Assembly: GCA_025453605.1 (NCBI GenBank)
Contig: JALOPZ010000001.1
Span: 62,001 to 126,000, forward strand
DNA length: 64,000 bases
Direction of reading: 5' to 3'
DNA from: Candidatus Margulisiibacteriota bacterium
GTDB lineage: Bacteria > Margulisbacteria > WOR-1 > O2-12-FULL-45-9 > XYB2-FULL-48-7
Position numbers and translations under genes: made by a program. This document shows, in pieces, positions 24,971 to 33,543 of the stretch (position 1 is the stretch's first letter; each line of letters starts with the position of its first letter). The notes under the pieces were generated by a model. The model was not told the origin of the DNA. It saw only the letters and a list, made by a program, of their open reading frames with translations, and made no database searches.

Positions 24971-25946
24971 CCATCAATTCCTGAAACGTCTCCGGCTTGA
25001 GCGACTGGGCGCCGTCGGACATCGCTTCGTCGGGTTTCGGATGGACCTCGATCATTAATCCGTCGGCCCCGGCCGCGATCCCGGCCCGGGCGATCGCCGG
25101 CACCAGGTCCCACTCGCCGGTCCCGTGGCTCGGATCGACAATGATCGGCAGATGGGTCAGCTTTTTGACGACCGGGACAGCGTTGATATCAACAGTATTT
25201 CGGGTCGCCGTTTCAAAGGTCCGGATCCCCCGTTCGCCGAGGACGACCTGTTTATTCCCTTCGGACAGGATATATTCCGCCGACATCAGCCACTCCTGGA
25301 CGGTCGAACCAGGGCCGCGTTTCAGCAGGATCGGCTTCTTGGTCTTGCCGACCTCGCGCAACAAGTTGAAATTGGCCATGTTCCGGGCGCCGATCTGCAG
25401 CATGTCGGCGTATTTGGCCACCAGCTCGACGTCGCGCGTGTCCATCACTTCGGTCACGAACGGCAGGCCGGTCTCCTCGCGCGCCTGCGCCATGATCTGC
25501 AACCCTTTCTCCCCCAACCCCTGGAAAGCATAGGGCGAGGTCCGCGGCTTAAAAGCCCCGCCGCGCAGGACGTTAGCCCCCGCCGCCTTGACGGCCCGGG
25601 CCGCCTCCAGGAATGCCTGTTCCCCTTCGACCGAGCAGGGCCCGGCCATGATCACCAGCTTCTCCCCCGCCCCGATCTTGACGCCGCCCGGCAGGGCGAC
25701 GATCGTATCCTCTTTTTGAAATTCCCGGCTGACCAGTTTGTACGGTTTGCGGATCGGCACGATCTCTGATACGCCTGGCAACATCTGCAGCGCTTCCAGC
25801 TGGATCGCCGATTTGTCGCCGATCGCTCCGATGACCGTCCGCTCCGCTCCCTGGGAGAGATGGACGCCGAAGCCATGTTTTTTCAGCTTATCGGTCACCA
25901 CGCCGATCTGGGCGGCGGTCGCGTCGGGGCGCATGATAATGATCAT
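24927..25946 (-). CDS. aroF: 3-deoxy-7-phosphoheptulonate (DAHP) synthase, type I-beta
   Basis: First step of the shikimate pathway: PEP plus erythrose-4-phosphate. The 339 residues comprise an N-terminal ferredoxin-like regulatory domain (about 1-70), as in the Thermotoga enzyme, and a TIM barrel with [35 protein letters not shown] and [10 protein letters not shown]. It lies 7 bp after aroH chorismate mutase on the same transcript. The regulatory domain suggests feedback control by aromatic amino acids. Confidence 0.96.
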   Translation of the reverse strand: MIIIMRPDATAAQIGVVTDKLKKHGFGVHLSQGAERTVIGAIGDKSAIQLEALQMLPGVSEIVPIRKPYKLVSREFQKEDTIVALPGGVKIGAGEKLVIMAGPCSVEGEQAFLEAARAVKAAGANVLRGGAFKPRTSPYAFQGLGEKGLQIMAQAREETGLPFVTEVMDTRDVELVAKYADMLQIGARNMANFNLLREVGKTKKPILLKRGPGSTVQEWLMSAEYILSEGNKQVVLGERGIRTFETATRNTVDINAVPVVKKLTHLPIIVDPSHGTGEWDLVPAIARAGIAAGADGLMIEVHPKPDEAMSDGAQSLKPETFQELMVSLRGVARAVGRQL

Positions 25947-25953
25947 TTACCAG

Positions 25954-26307
25954 TTACCTCCGGAGATTAACGGCTTCGCGCAGGTAAACGTGTTTGATCT
26001 CCTGCGGTTTTTTATCGGTGTTGACCAGGAGGAGGATCCGGATGCAGTTCGGCAGCCCGCCGGGAACGGCGATCTCCTGGGTGCAGAGCAGCGGGGTGTC
26101 GTTCCAGCCGATTTCACGGGCCGCTACGGCCGGGAATTCGGCATTCAGACCGGGCGTCGCGGTAAAAACAGCGGTCGCGATCGCGTCGATCACCAGCGCG
26201 TTGTCCGCGACCATTTTTTGGAGCAGTTCCTTGGTCGCGGCCAGGATCTCAGCCTTATCGTTATGCGTAACGGTGATCGCTCCCCTGATCCCCCTGACAG
26301 TACTCAT
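25954..26307 (-). CDS. aroH: Chorismate mutase, AroH class
   Basis: Converts chorismate to prephenate. The 117-residue trimeric AroH fold is recognisable from VRGIRGAITVTHNDKAEILAATKELL at the start, PLLCTQEIAVPGGLPNCIRILLLVNT near the middle and KHVYLREAV at the end, with the active-site Arg in IRILL. It overlaps the upstream membrane glycosyltransferase by 4 bp and precedes DAHP synthase, so entry and branch enzymes of aromatic synthesis are co-expressed. Confidence 0.93.
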   Translation of the reverse strand: MSTVRGIRGAITVTHNDKAEILAATKELLQKMVADNALVIDAIATAVFTATPGLNAEFPAVAAREIGWNDTPLLCTQEIAVPGGLPNCIRILLLVNTDKKPQEIKHVYLREAVNLRR

Positions 26308-27680
26308 GGCCCCATCCTACCAGAGTTTTTCCGCTGGTTCAAGATTGCCCGGGCGCGTTCGCGCTGGCGGAAAACATCAGCCAGCTTCCGCAGATTGCGG
26401 CTGATCCCCGCGTTATCAGGTGCTAATTCCCGCGCCCGCGACAGATCACGCTCCCCTAACTCCAGCTCACCCCGGCCGATATACGCCAGCCCGCGGTTAT
26501 TAAAGGCTTCGGCCCCTTGCGGATACTGGCGGCAAGCCCGCTCCCACAAAGTGACGCTGTTTTGCCAGACCGTCAGCTGCCTGGAGGTTAACAACACCAA
26601 ACTGAGGAACAAAACGACCAGACCACCGGCCAACACCCCCCGCCCGATCCGACCGCTCACCTGCCACAGGCTGACCGCGCCGATCCCGACTAAAAAAAAC
26701 AGTCCGAGCGCCGGGATATAAGTGTAACGGTCGGCGAATGGGCCGACCGAGATCAAAAAAAGCGAGGGGAAAAGAGTGACCAGAAAAAAAGCCCCGCCAA
26801 AAAGGACCCGACGATCGGCCCGAAAAAGCCGGTAAAAAGCGACGACGATCAGGATAGATAAGGCCGGCGCCAGCCAGTAAAGCCAGGGAAGTGAGGTAAA
26901 GTACTTCTGCGCGAAAGAGGGGCCGGGATAAAGCGGATAATCGTGCCACGGCCAGAGCAGCCGCGGCAGATAGTAGAATAATAACCGATAAGCGCCGATA
27001 AATATGTTGGCCGGACCGAACGGCGGATCGCGTGTCAGATCGCCGCTATAGATCCGGGCCATGACCGCCACCACGCCAAAAAGAGCCGCCAGGAAAAAAT
27101 ACCCCGCTTTCTCCTTCCAGGCAAACTTCTTACCCTGATAAAGATCGAACAGCAACAGGACAAAAGGGAAGCTGATCGCGGTCGCTTTAGCCAGCAGCGA
27201 CAGAACGAAAAAAGTGAAAGCCAGCCAGCTCCGCCTGGTCAAATAGCCGAGCGCGGCGGTCAGAAAAAAGCAGGTGAAAAGCAGATCTTTGCGCTGCATC
27301 ACCCAGGCGACCGACTCCACCCGCGTCGGATGAAGCGCGAAGAGCCCGGCGGTGATCGCCGCGACGGCCGGTTGACCGCTCAACAGCCAGCCAAGAGCGA
27401 AAACCAGCAGCGTGTTGGCAGCGTGGATGAACAGATTGTCAGCGTGGAAACGGACCGGGTCAAAACCGCTGAGCCGGTGCTCGGCGGCAAAGGTGAGGGT
27501 CACCAGCGGATGATAGAGGCCAAAGTGAAAAGAAGTGAAGATCCGGCCGGTGTTGGCCCACGACCAGTTCCGGACCTGTTCGTTGCGAAGGATCACCGAC
27601 CCGTCATCCCAGCTGACAAACTCGGCGTCTTGCGCCGGCCGGAACAGCGCCAGGCACCCCGCCGCGATGATCACCGCCAC
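26304..27680 (-). CDS. TMTC-like membrane glycosyltransferase with short TPR tail
   Basis: A 458-residue GT-C membrane protein. The catalytic-loop acidic pair is in FVSWDDGSVILRN, and HPTRVESVAWVMQRKDLLF matches the HP...EAVAW..GRKDLL family motif. About ten helices follow, and one or two TPR-like units (AFNNRGLAYIGRGELELGE) close the protein. It is paralogous to 14557-16146. It lies between birA and aroH in an operon that starts with an SLH porin and a GT22 enzyme, which suggests envelope-protein glycosylation. Confidence 0.75.
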   Translation of the reverse strand: MAVIIAAGCLALFRPAQDAEFVSWDDGSVILRNEQVRNWSWANTGRIFTSFHFGLYHPLVTLTFAAEHRLSGFDPVRFHADNLFIHAANTLLVFALGWLLSGQPAVAAITAGLFALHPTRVESVAWVMQRKDLLFTCFFLTAALGYLTRRSWLAFTFFVLSLLAKATAISFPFVLLLFDLYQGKKFAWKEKAGYFFLAALFGVVAVMARIYSGDLTRDPPFGPANIFIGAYRLLFYYLPRLLWPWHDYPLYPGPSFAQKYFTSLPWLYWLAPALSILIVVAFYRLFRADRRVLFGGAFFLVTLFPSLFLISVGPFADRYTYIPALGLFFLVGIGAVSLWQVSGRIGRGVLAGGLVVLFLSLVLLTSRQLTVWQNSVTLWERACRQYPQGAEAFNNRGLAYIGRGELELGERDLSRARELAPDNAGISRNLRKLADVFRQRERARAILNQRKNSGRMGP

Positions 27681-27688
27681 TGACCAGA

Positions 27689-28222
27689 TCAGGATCTTTT
27701 GAGAAATGATCGATACTCCTTGTCGAGCGCCAGGTTCAACCGGTCAGCCACGGCCTCGGGGCTGACTTTTTTTCCGGTCAATTGCCGGAGCGAGATCGCG
27801 CTCGCCTTGACCGCGGACGGCAATCGGTTCAAGTTAAGGCCGATCCCAATGATCACATGCCCGGACGCCAGACGCTCGGTCAGGATGCCGCCGATCTTAC
27901 GGCCGCGCACCAGCAGGTCATTGGGCCATTTGATCACGACCGTGACCGGCCGGTAAGATTGCAGCACCTGCCGGGCCGCCAGGGCGGCGAGCAATGTCAG
28001 CGGAGCCAGTTCCCGCTGGTTCCGGAACGGTCTAACGACCGCGGAATAGTAGAGGTTCCCCGGCGGCGAAGCCCAACGACTGCCGGGCTTCCCCCGTCCG
28101 GCCGTCTGCTCAGCCGCCTGTACGACCAGTCCTTCTCCCTCACCCTGGCCGATCAGCCGGCGTGCCGCGGTATTGGTCGAATCAATGGTCCGGTAGCGGA
28201 CCGTCTTCTTACCGATGATCAT
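27689..28222 (-). CDS. birA: Biotin-protein ligase, catalytic domain only
   Basis: Attaches biotin to carboxyl carrier proteins. The 177 residues hold TIDSTNTAARRL, the biotin/ATP loop GRGKPGSRWASPPGNLYYS, KWPNDLLVRGRKIGGIL and GIGLNLN. The N-terminal helix-turn-helix of E. coli BirA and most of the C-terminal SH3-like domain are missing, so it is a short, non-regulatory form. It overlaps the GT22 gene by 4 bp (ATGA). Confidence 0.93.
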   Translation of the reverse strand: MIIGKKTVRYRTIDSTNTAARRLIGQGEGEGLVVQAAEQTAGRGKPGSRWASPPGNLYYSAVVRPFRNQRELAPLTLLAALAARQVLQSYRPVTVVIKWPNDLLVRGRKIGGILTERLASGHVIIGIGLNLNRLPSAVKASAISLRQLTGKKVSPEAVADRLNLALDKEYRSFLKRS

Positions 28223-29616
28223 TTTTTACGGTAGAGCGTTAGGTCCGCGAATTGCCGGACCAGGAGCAGGCGACGATCAGACAATTTGCCCCGGACCAGA
28301 CAATAATTAGCCCGCCGGTCAGACAGCGCGGACAAATCCGGTCCATTAGAAAACTGCACCGGGACCCAGCGATGCAGATAATAATAACCGGGGGTCCAGG
28401 CCGGGGTATCGACCCAGTCATGAAGTCCGACCAGATCACTTTGACCGGAGAGGTATCGGTAGGCCCGAAGGTGCGGCTGCTTAACGGTCCAAGCTGATTG
28501 GTGGGGATCGATGAAATGCGAACGGTAACCAAGCTTCCCCCAATTTAACGAAACACCCTGAACAAGCGAACCGAGTAGAAAGACCGCCAGGCCGGCAGCC
28601 AGGACCGGCCGGCGCCATTTTTCACCGATCAGGTTAAGCGCTCGTTCTCCGCCGACCGCGGCAGCGGTCACGAGCAGCGGGAGGAGAAAGAAGAGATAGC
28701 GATACTCTTTCTGAGCGATCAACATATGTAACAGCAGGTAGCTCAAAAGGACCGTCCAAAGCAATTTGGCTTTGGGCCAGGCCAACAAGGCCAACCCGCA
28801 AAACACCGGGAACAATAATCCCTGCAGCCGCCAAAATTCCCCAAAATACCAGCCGAGCGGGGTCAGCGTGGAGCGGGTTGCCCCACCCCTAAGCAAATAG
28901 AAATCGACCGAGACCAGGAGTGAATGGAAGGGACTCCCCCAGATCAGCCAGTCCAGCGCACCGGCGGCCATTACTACCGATAGGGCGGCAAATAGATAAG
29001 CTTTCACGTATCGTCCCTCCGCCCGCTGGTAACCGAACAGATAAAGCCCGATCAGCGGCAGCAGCAGGAGATTTTGGTAACGGATCATCCCGCCCAGCGC
29101 CAGCAGCGCGCCGGCCCAGCCCAGATCACGGACCCGGCGGTCCCGCAAACCCCGCTCGGCAAAAAACAACCCGGGAAAAAGACAATAAGCCCCGAACATA
29201 TCACCCAGCGCTTTCGGCGCGAAATAAATGAATTCGTACCAGCCGGCCAGCAAAAAGGCGGCGATCAACCCGGCCCGCTCCCCAGCCAGCAGCCGGGCAT
29301 AGCGGTAAGCGAACACGATCAGGCTGACTGACAGGCTACAAAGCACTAAACGGACAACGGTTGTGTAGGGCCAGGAGCCGGTCAAGGGCAAATATTTAAA
29401 TGGCCAGAGGAACCCGGCCAGAAATAGCGGGACCAGATGGGAACGCAAGCCTTCCCGGAATTCCCACGGCACAAAACCATAACCGAAAACCAGCCCATGC
29501 GCTTGTTCCAGCGACTGGAAGATCTCGTCCGGCCAGATAATATTTTCCCAGCCGAGCGCCGTTACCCAGCGGACGACCAGGCCCACCAGCAATATAAGAG
29601 GGAGTGCTCGCTTCAA
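28219..29616 (-). CDS. GT22-type (Alg9/PIG-B-like) membrane mannosyltransferase
   Basis: A 465-residue polytopic protein. The first periplasmic loop has WPDEIFQSLEQAH, the equivalent of the HPDE.FQ motif of GT22, and QKEYRYLFFLLPLL corresponds to the conserved HKE.RFL segment. Ten or so helices and a soluble C-terminal domain follow. It probably transfers a sugar, perhaps mannose, from a polyprenyl-phosphate donor. It is fused by 4-bp overlaps to an SLH porin upstream and birA downstream. Confidence 0.75.
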   Translation of the reverse strand: MKRALPLILLVGLVVRWVTALGWENIIWPDEIFQSLEQAHGLVFGYGFVPWEFREGLRSHLVPLFLAGFLWPFKYLPLTGSWPYTTVVRLVLCSLSVSLIVFAYRYARLLAGERAGLIAAFLLAGWYEFIYFAPKALGDMFGAYCLFPGLFFAERGLRDRRVRDLGWAGALLALGGMIRYQNLLLLPLIGLYLFGYQRAEGRYVKAYLFAALSVVMAAGALDWLIWGSPFHSLLVSVDFYLLRGGATRSTLTPLGWYFGEFWRLQGLLFPVFCGLALLAWPKAKLLWTVLLSYLLLHMLIAQKEYRYLFFLLPLLVTAAAVGGERALNLIGEKWRRPVLAAGLAVFLLGSLVQGVSLNWGKLGYRSHFIDPHQSAWTVKQPHLRAYRYLSGQSDLVGLHDWVDTPAWTPGYYYLHRWVPVQFSNGPDLSALSDRRANYCLVRGKLSDRRLLLVRQFADLTLYRKK

Positions 29617-31037
29617 AATTTGTAGATCAGTCCGACCTGAGCCAGGTCGCTGGTATCGTTGAGGGCTTTGTCCTGATAAACGCGGTAAGCAGCGTCGACA
29701 TTGACGTTGGGCGCCAGGTTGTACTGCACGCCTCCCTGGGCGGTCAACCGGGCCAACGGCCCCTGGTACTGGTAATCACCGGCCAAACGGAGGTCGCCCT
29801 TACCGACCAGCCGGGCCCGGTCGGAAATGATCTGGACCAGCTGCCCGCCAAAGTTGACGGTCGCGTTCTCGTACGGACGATCAAAAGCGTCATAACCGGC
29901 CAGATCAAAATTCTCGTTGGCATAACTGGGGCTGATATACTCCGACCCGACCTTAGCCACCTTGATGGTCAGGACCGTCCCGGTGTCCAACGGATCGTTC
30001 AACGCCAGCGTCCCGGCCACCATCATCTGGCTCGGCGACCGGCCCAGGCCGACCGTTGCACCGGCCTCAGCTTTGCTGCCCAGCGGCGCCTGCAGGCTGA
30101 CCTTGGCTTTAACGCTCCGGTCAGTCGACGAGAATAAACCGCGCGAAACATAATCTCCGGCCAGATCGATCCGGAGCGAATTAAGCAGCACGAATTTTTC
30201 CAGTGTGAACCCGATGCCGCCGATGATCCGGCTGGCATTGATCCGGCCGGAGGTTTCCAGCGTCGCGCCGGGTACGGAATAATACCCACCCCGGATGTCG
30301 AAGCCGAACAATTTGGTCGCCGCCAGCACCCCGGTGTCGGGCCGCAGGTAAGTGGTGCCGATCTCGCTCGGAAAAGCTCCGGTCGGGTCGGCGACATGCT
30401 GCTTGGCACCAGGACCATAGGTCAGTTTCAGAGCGACCGGATGCGCCAGGCGCCATTCGGAAAGGTCAAGGTTGATGTTCGACTCGATATCAAGCAGATC
30501 GGTCGCCAGCATCCCCCGCCCCGGCTGGCCAAGCGTCCCGTCGCTAAAATAGCCGTAGTCCATCGTGTCAAGGTTGATCTTCAGGTCGGCGTTCTCGCCC
30601 AGAACTTTTTGGGCCGTCATTTTCAGCCGGTAGTTCGCCACCCCTTCGCGCGACGAGCCGGCGGCCGCCAGGACATTGCCTGCTTTCCAATCCCCTTCGT
30701 AATTGCCGGTCACCGCCAATTCGTCGCGCGGCGCCTGTTGGACAGCCAGGACCTGATCCCGCAGCTGCTTGAGTTCGGTCTTCAGGTCGTCGCTCCCGAT
30801 CGCTTTAGCCAGTTTGGAAAGAAAGATCGCGATCTCATAGCGGTTGATCGTTTTGTTGCCGCGGTATGTCCCGTCGGGATATCCCTTCGTCACGCCGAGC
30901 TTGACCAGGTCGTAAACTGCCGCCGCCGCCCAGTGGTCATCAGGCAGGTCCTTTAATTTAAATGTGCTCCCCTGTTCCTGGGCAAAGCCGGGAAAAGAGA
31001 GGCTAGCTAAGAGCAATAAAATCAGATATTTTCGCAT
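29613..31037 (-). CDS. SLH-domain outer-membrane beta-barrel protein 1
   Basis: A 474-residue exported protein. The signal peptide ends near SFPGFA|Q. One SLH domain (residues about 30-85: LPDDHWAAAAVYDLVKLGVTKG, PDGTYRGNKTINRYEIAIFLSKLA) is followed by a short coiled coil and about 330 residues of alternating beta strands ending in QVGLIYKF, with a C-terminal aromatic as in outer-membrane barrels. SLH domains of this kind anchor cyanobacterial porins to peptidoglycan-linked polymer. It heads a long operon reaching aroF. It is paralogous to 31092-32381. Confidence 0.85.
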   Translation of the reverse strand: MRKYLILLLLASLSFPGFAQEQGSTFKLKDLPDDHWAAAAVYDLVKLGVTKGYPDGTYRGNKTINRYEIAIFLSKLAKAIGSDDLKTELKQLRDQVLAVQQAPRDELAVTGNYEGDWKAGNVLAAAGSSREGVANYRLKMTAQKVLGENADLKINLDTMDYGYFSDGTLGQPGRGMLATDLLDIESNINLDLSEWRLAHPVALKLTYGPGAKQHVADPTGAFPSEIGTTYLRPDTGVLAATKLFGFDIRGGYYSVPGATLETSGRINASRIIGGIGFTLEKFVLLNSLRIDLAGDYVSRGLFSSTDRSVKAKVSLQAPLGSKAEAGATVGLGRSPSQMMVAGTLALNDPLDTGTVLTIKVAKVGSEYISPSYANENFDLAGYDAFDRPYENATVNFGGQLVQIISDRARLVGKGDLRLAGDYQYQGPLARLTAQGGVQYNLAPNVNVDAAYRVYQDKALNDTSDLAQVGLIYKF

Positions 31038-31053
31038 ATTCGCCAGATATTTT

Positions 31054-31083
31054 AGTATACCACTTTTCTCCTTATCGCTGCAA
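31054..31083 (-). promoter_or_regulatory. Promoter of SLH protein 1 and downstream operon
   Basis: Minus-strand TTGCAG (31083-31078), 18-base spacer, TATACT (31059-31054) with TGG before the -10. The ATG at 31037 lies 17 bases after the -10, so the leader is about 10 bases and has no clear ribosome-binding site. Confidence 0.65.
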
Positions 31084-31091
31084 CATTTCAG

Positions 31092-32381
31092 CTAGAAACA
31101 TATCCTGGCTTCCAGGCCAAGCGCCTGGGACAAGGTGACTGACGCGCTTTTATAGGTTTGGTAGCTCAACTGCAGCGAATATTGCGGCGTTAGTTTCCGG
31201 CCGATCCGCCACTCGGTCGTCAGGGCGTCGCCGGGAGCGGTCAGGTCCCCTTTCGCCCGGAAAAACCAATCGTTCCCCGCGCTAACAATGATCCCAATAC
31301 TGGTCGCGCCATCGCTTAGGTTGCGGTCAAAAACATCAAAGATCGAATAGCTAAAGGTTTCCCGGTATTGTGAACCGAGCCGCTGAGCGACGAGCCGGAC
31401 CAGATCGCCGTAACTCAATTCCCCCCGCAGGTAAAGCCCGTGGGGATAATCGGCCATTTTAGCTACACCCAGCAAGACATCTCCGGTCAGGCCCGGCCAC
31501 GGTTCAGCCGCGAGGGAAAGGTCAAGCCGGTTATCCTGTCGCCCGTCATTAGCCGAGAACAGGCGAGGATTGACTCCCGCCTGCCAGCCACTGATCGGCC
31601 GGCTGATCTTTAAGCTCAATTCCCGGACGCCGATCACCCCGCTCTGATCGGTCGAGCGGACCTGTTCGGTCAGGGCCAGATCAGTCCCGTGCCACCGCAG
31701 GGCGTAGGCAAGTGAACGCCGCGGACGGCGATATTTGACGCCGTTCTCACCGGGGAAATAACCGCTATCGGTATGAGTGACGTCGCCGGGCCCGCTGGCG
31801 ATCTGTAACGTGCCGGGCCCGAGTTTGACCGTCCCGGTAAAATCGAGCAGGTCGCGGACCAGATCGCGGTCGCCGCCGCCGTAACCGCTGTCCATGGTAT
31901 CGAGCGTCAGACGGAGATCGGCCAGCTCGGAAAATCGCTTGGTCACAACGGTCCGCAGCCGGTAATCCGCCAGCGCGCCCCGTTTGCCTGGCGCCTCGGC
32001 TTCCCGTCCGCGATAAAGCAGCTCCACCGCCACTCCGGTTTCCCGGCTCCGCTCCGCCTGGACATAGGCCAGGGTCGCGACTTCGGTCCGCAATTCCGCG
32101 ACCATTTTCTCTCCCGTGGCGCGCTGGCGGTTCAGGGAGCGGGCTAATTTGGAGATAAAAGCGGCGATCTCAAATCGATTCATCTCTTTTTTTCCCCGGT
32201 AGGTGCCGTCGGGAAAACCGTTGGTCACGCCGCGCCGGACCAGGTCATTGACCGCGTCGTAAGCATAGTGACCCTCGGGAACATCCCGGAGATATTGATC
32301 TTGCGCAAATGACCAATGACAAATGACAAATGTCAAATTAAGGAGGGCCAGGCTAAATAAAACGTAAGATCTCACGCGCAA
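31092..32381 (-). CDS. SLH-domain outer-membrane beta-barrel protein 2
   Basis: A 429-residue paralogue of the previous gene: signal peptide of about 26 residues, one SLH domain (RDVPEGHYAYDAVNDLVRRGVTNG, PDGTYRGKKEMNRFEIAAFISKLA), a short coiled coil, then a beta-rich region ending in EARICF. Residues 14-25, the hydrophobic core of the signal peptide, are encoded by a heptanucleotide repeat. Its first 29 bp overlap the end of the upstream lipid glycosyltransferase gene. Confidence 0.83.
   Translation of the reverse strand: MRVRSYVLFSLALLNLTFVICHWSFAQDQYLRDVPEGHYAYDAVNDLVRRGVTNGFPDGTYRGKKEMNRFEIAAFISKLARSLNRQRATGEKMVAELRTEVATLAYVQAERSRETGVAVELLYRGREAEAPGKRGALADYRLRTVVTKRFSELADLRLTLDTMDSGYGGGDRDLVRDLLDFTGTVKLGPGTLQIASGPGDVTHTDSGYFPGENGVKYRRPRRSLAYALRWHGTDLALTEQVRSTDQSGVIGVRELSLKISRPISGWQAGVNPRLFSANDGRQDNRLDLSLAAEPWPGLTGDVLLGVAKMADYPHGLYLRGELSYGDLVRLVAQRLGSQYRETFSYSIFDVFDRNLSDGATSIGIIVSAGNDWFFRAKGDLTAPGDALTTEWRIGRKLTPQYSLQLSYQTYKSASVTLSQALGLEARICF
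32307..32341. repeat. Heptanucleotide tandem repeat encoding a signal-peptide core
   Basis: Five 7-base units of the type AAATGAC with one or two changes each. On the minus strand the array encodes LTFVICHWSFA-like residues 14-25 of SLH protein 2, exactly the h-region and cleavage site of its signal peptide. Confidence 0.75.
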
Positions 32382-33456
32382 TATCGATCGCCGCCTGAGG
32401 GCGGCTCACTTTCTTGATGTTCTCTTTCATTTCCTGGAACTCCGCGGTCGTCCTGATCTCCCGGACCAGTTCCACGACCCGGTGCGGGTCCTGGCTGACC
32501 CGGCCGACGTTGGATCTGACCACAAACTCCACGTTCCCCTCCTCCTGCCCCGGCAGCCAGGAAGTAATGATGATCGGCAAGCCCATCGCCAGCGCTTCCG
32601 CGATCGTCCCCGGACCGGCTTTGGTAATGATCAGGTCGGATTCGCCCATCAGTTCCGGCACTTTATCGGTAAAACCGAGGACCCGCATCTTGAACGAGAA
32701 TTTACGGGCTTTCAATTTGGTTTCCAATTGTTTGTTCCGGCCGGCAACCACGATCAACTGACCGTCAAATCCGGTCCGGTCAAATTCCTCGATGATCTCG
32801 CCCATCCCCCCGGCCCCCTCGCCGCCGCCCATCAGGAGGATCGTGAACTTTCCGCCGGCCTGAGTCTTGGCTTTCGCCTTCGCCGCCGCTTTCTGGATGA
32901 ACTTGGGATCGATCGGCATCCCGATCACTCTGATCTTTCGCTCCGGCATGCCGTACCGGACAGCGTTCTTTTTGGCCGCCGGCGTCGCCACGATACACCG
33001 GTCAACTTCCGGCACGACCCAGGCGCGGTGCAGCGTGACCGGATCGGTGATCACCACAATGAAAGGGATGCGGAGCCCCGTCTCTCTGATCGCTCTGACC
33101 GTCAGGTGATTGACCAGCGGATGAACGGAGACGATCACGTCCGGCCGTCTGGCCAGGATCAGTTTTTTCAATTCCTTGAGAATGAACGGCCGGGACAGTT
33201 TTTCCAGCTGCTCCAGCTTCCGTTCATCGTCCAGCCAGTAATAAAGCTGCCCCCACAACTTGGGTGAAAATTTGATCACCGGAGCGTACATTTTGGCAAA
33301 GATGTTCAGAAAACCGGAGCAGGCGGCGAAGACATCGACCATCTCCTGTTGCGGAGCATCTTTTTTAAGCTGTTCCGCCGCCCGGATTATGGCCTGAGCC
33401 GCGGAGCGATGCCCGCCGCCGGTGTCCGAGAAAAGATACAGGATTTTCTTTTTCAT
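32353..33456 (-). CDS. MGDG-synthase-like GT28 glycolipid glycosyltransferase
   Basis: A 367-residue GT-B enzyme. The N-terminal LYLFSDTGGGHRSAAQAI and C-terminal KAGPGTIAEALAMGLPIIITSWLPGQEEGNVEFV are signatures of the MGDG synthase/UgtP family, which glycosylate diacylglycerol at the inner membrane. MurG is a more distant alternative but its lipid II motifs are absent. The ATG is seven bases after TATAAT, so the mRNA is probably leaderless. The gene is transcribed with SLH protein 2, which it overlaps by 29 bp. Confidence 0.85.
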   Translation of the reverse strand: MKKKILYLFSDTGGGHRSAAQAIIRAAEQLKKDAPQQEMVDVFAACSGFLNIFAKMYAPVIKFSPKLWGQLYYWLDDERKLEQLEKLSRPFILKELKKLILARRPDVIVSVHPLVNHLTVRAIRETGLRIPFIVVITDPVTLHRAWVVPEVDRCIVATPAAKKNAVRYGMPERKIRVIGMPIDPKFIQKAAAKAKAKTQAGGKFTILLMGGGEGAGGMGEIIEEFDRTGFDGQLIVVAGRNKQLETKLKARKFSFKMRVLGFTDKVPELMGESDLIITKAGPGTIAEALAMGLPIIITSWLPGQEEGNVEFVVRSNVGRVSQDPHRVVELVREIRTTAEFQEMKENIKKVSRPQAAIDIAREILRFI

Positions 33457-33463
33457 GGCGCCA

Positions 33464-33492
33464 ATTATAACACTTGCTTACCCATTAGCCAA
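33464..33492 (-). promoter_or_regulatory. Promoter of the GT28-SLH2 pair
   Basis: Minus-strand TTGGCT (33492-33487), 17 bases, TATAAT (33469-33464) preceded by TGT (extended -10). The start codon follows after seven bases. It interleaves with the divergent promoter at 33474-33502. Confidence 0.75.
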
Positions 33493-33502
33493 AGGGTAAA
33501 AT
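33474..33502 (+). promoter_or_regulatory. Promoter of the sensor-kinase cluster
   Basis: TTGCTT (33474-33479), 17 bases, TAAAAT (33497-33502). Its -35 lies inside the spacer of the opposing promoter, so the two cannot be occupied together. AGGAG at about 33530 then precedes the GTG start at 33544. Confidence 0.6.
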
Positions 33503-33543
33503 AGCTGCTATCTTTCCCAGACAAGACAGGAGCCAAAATACTC

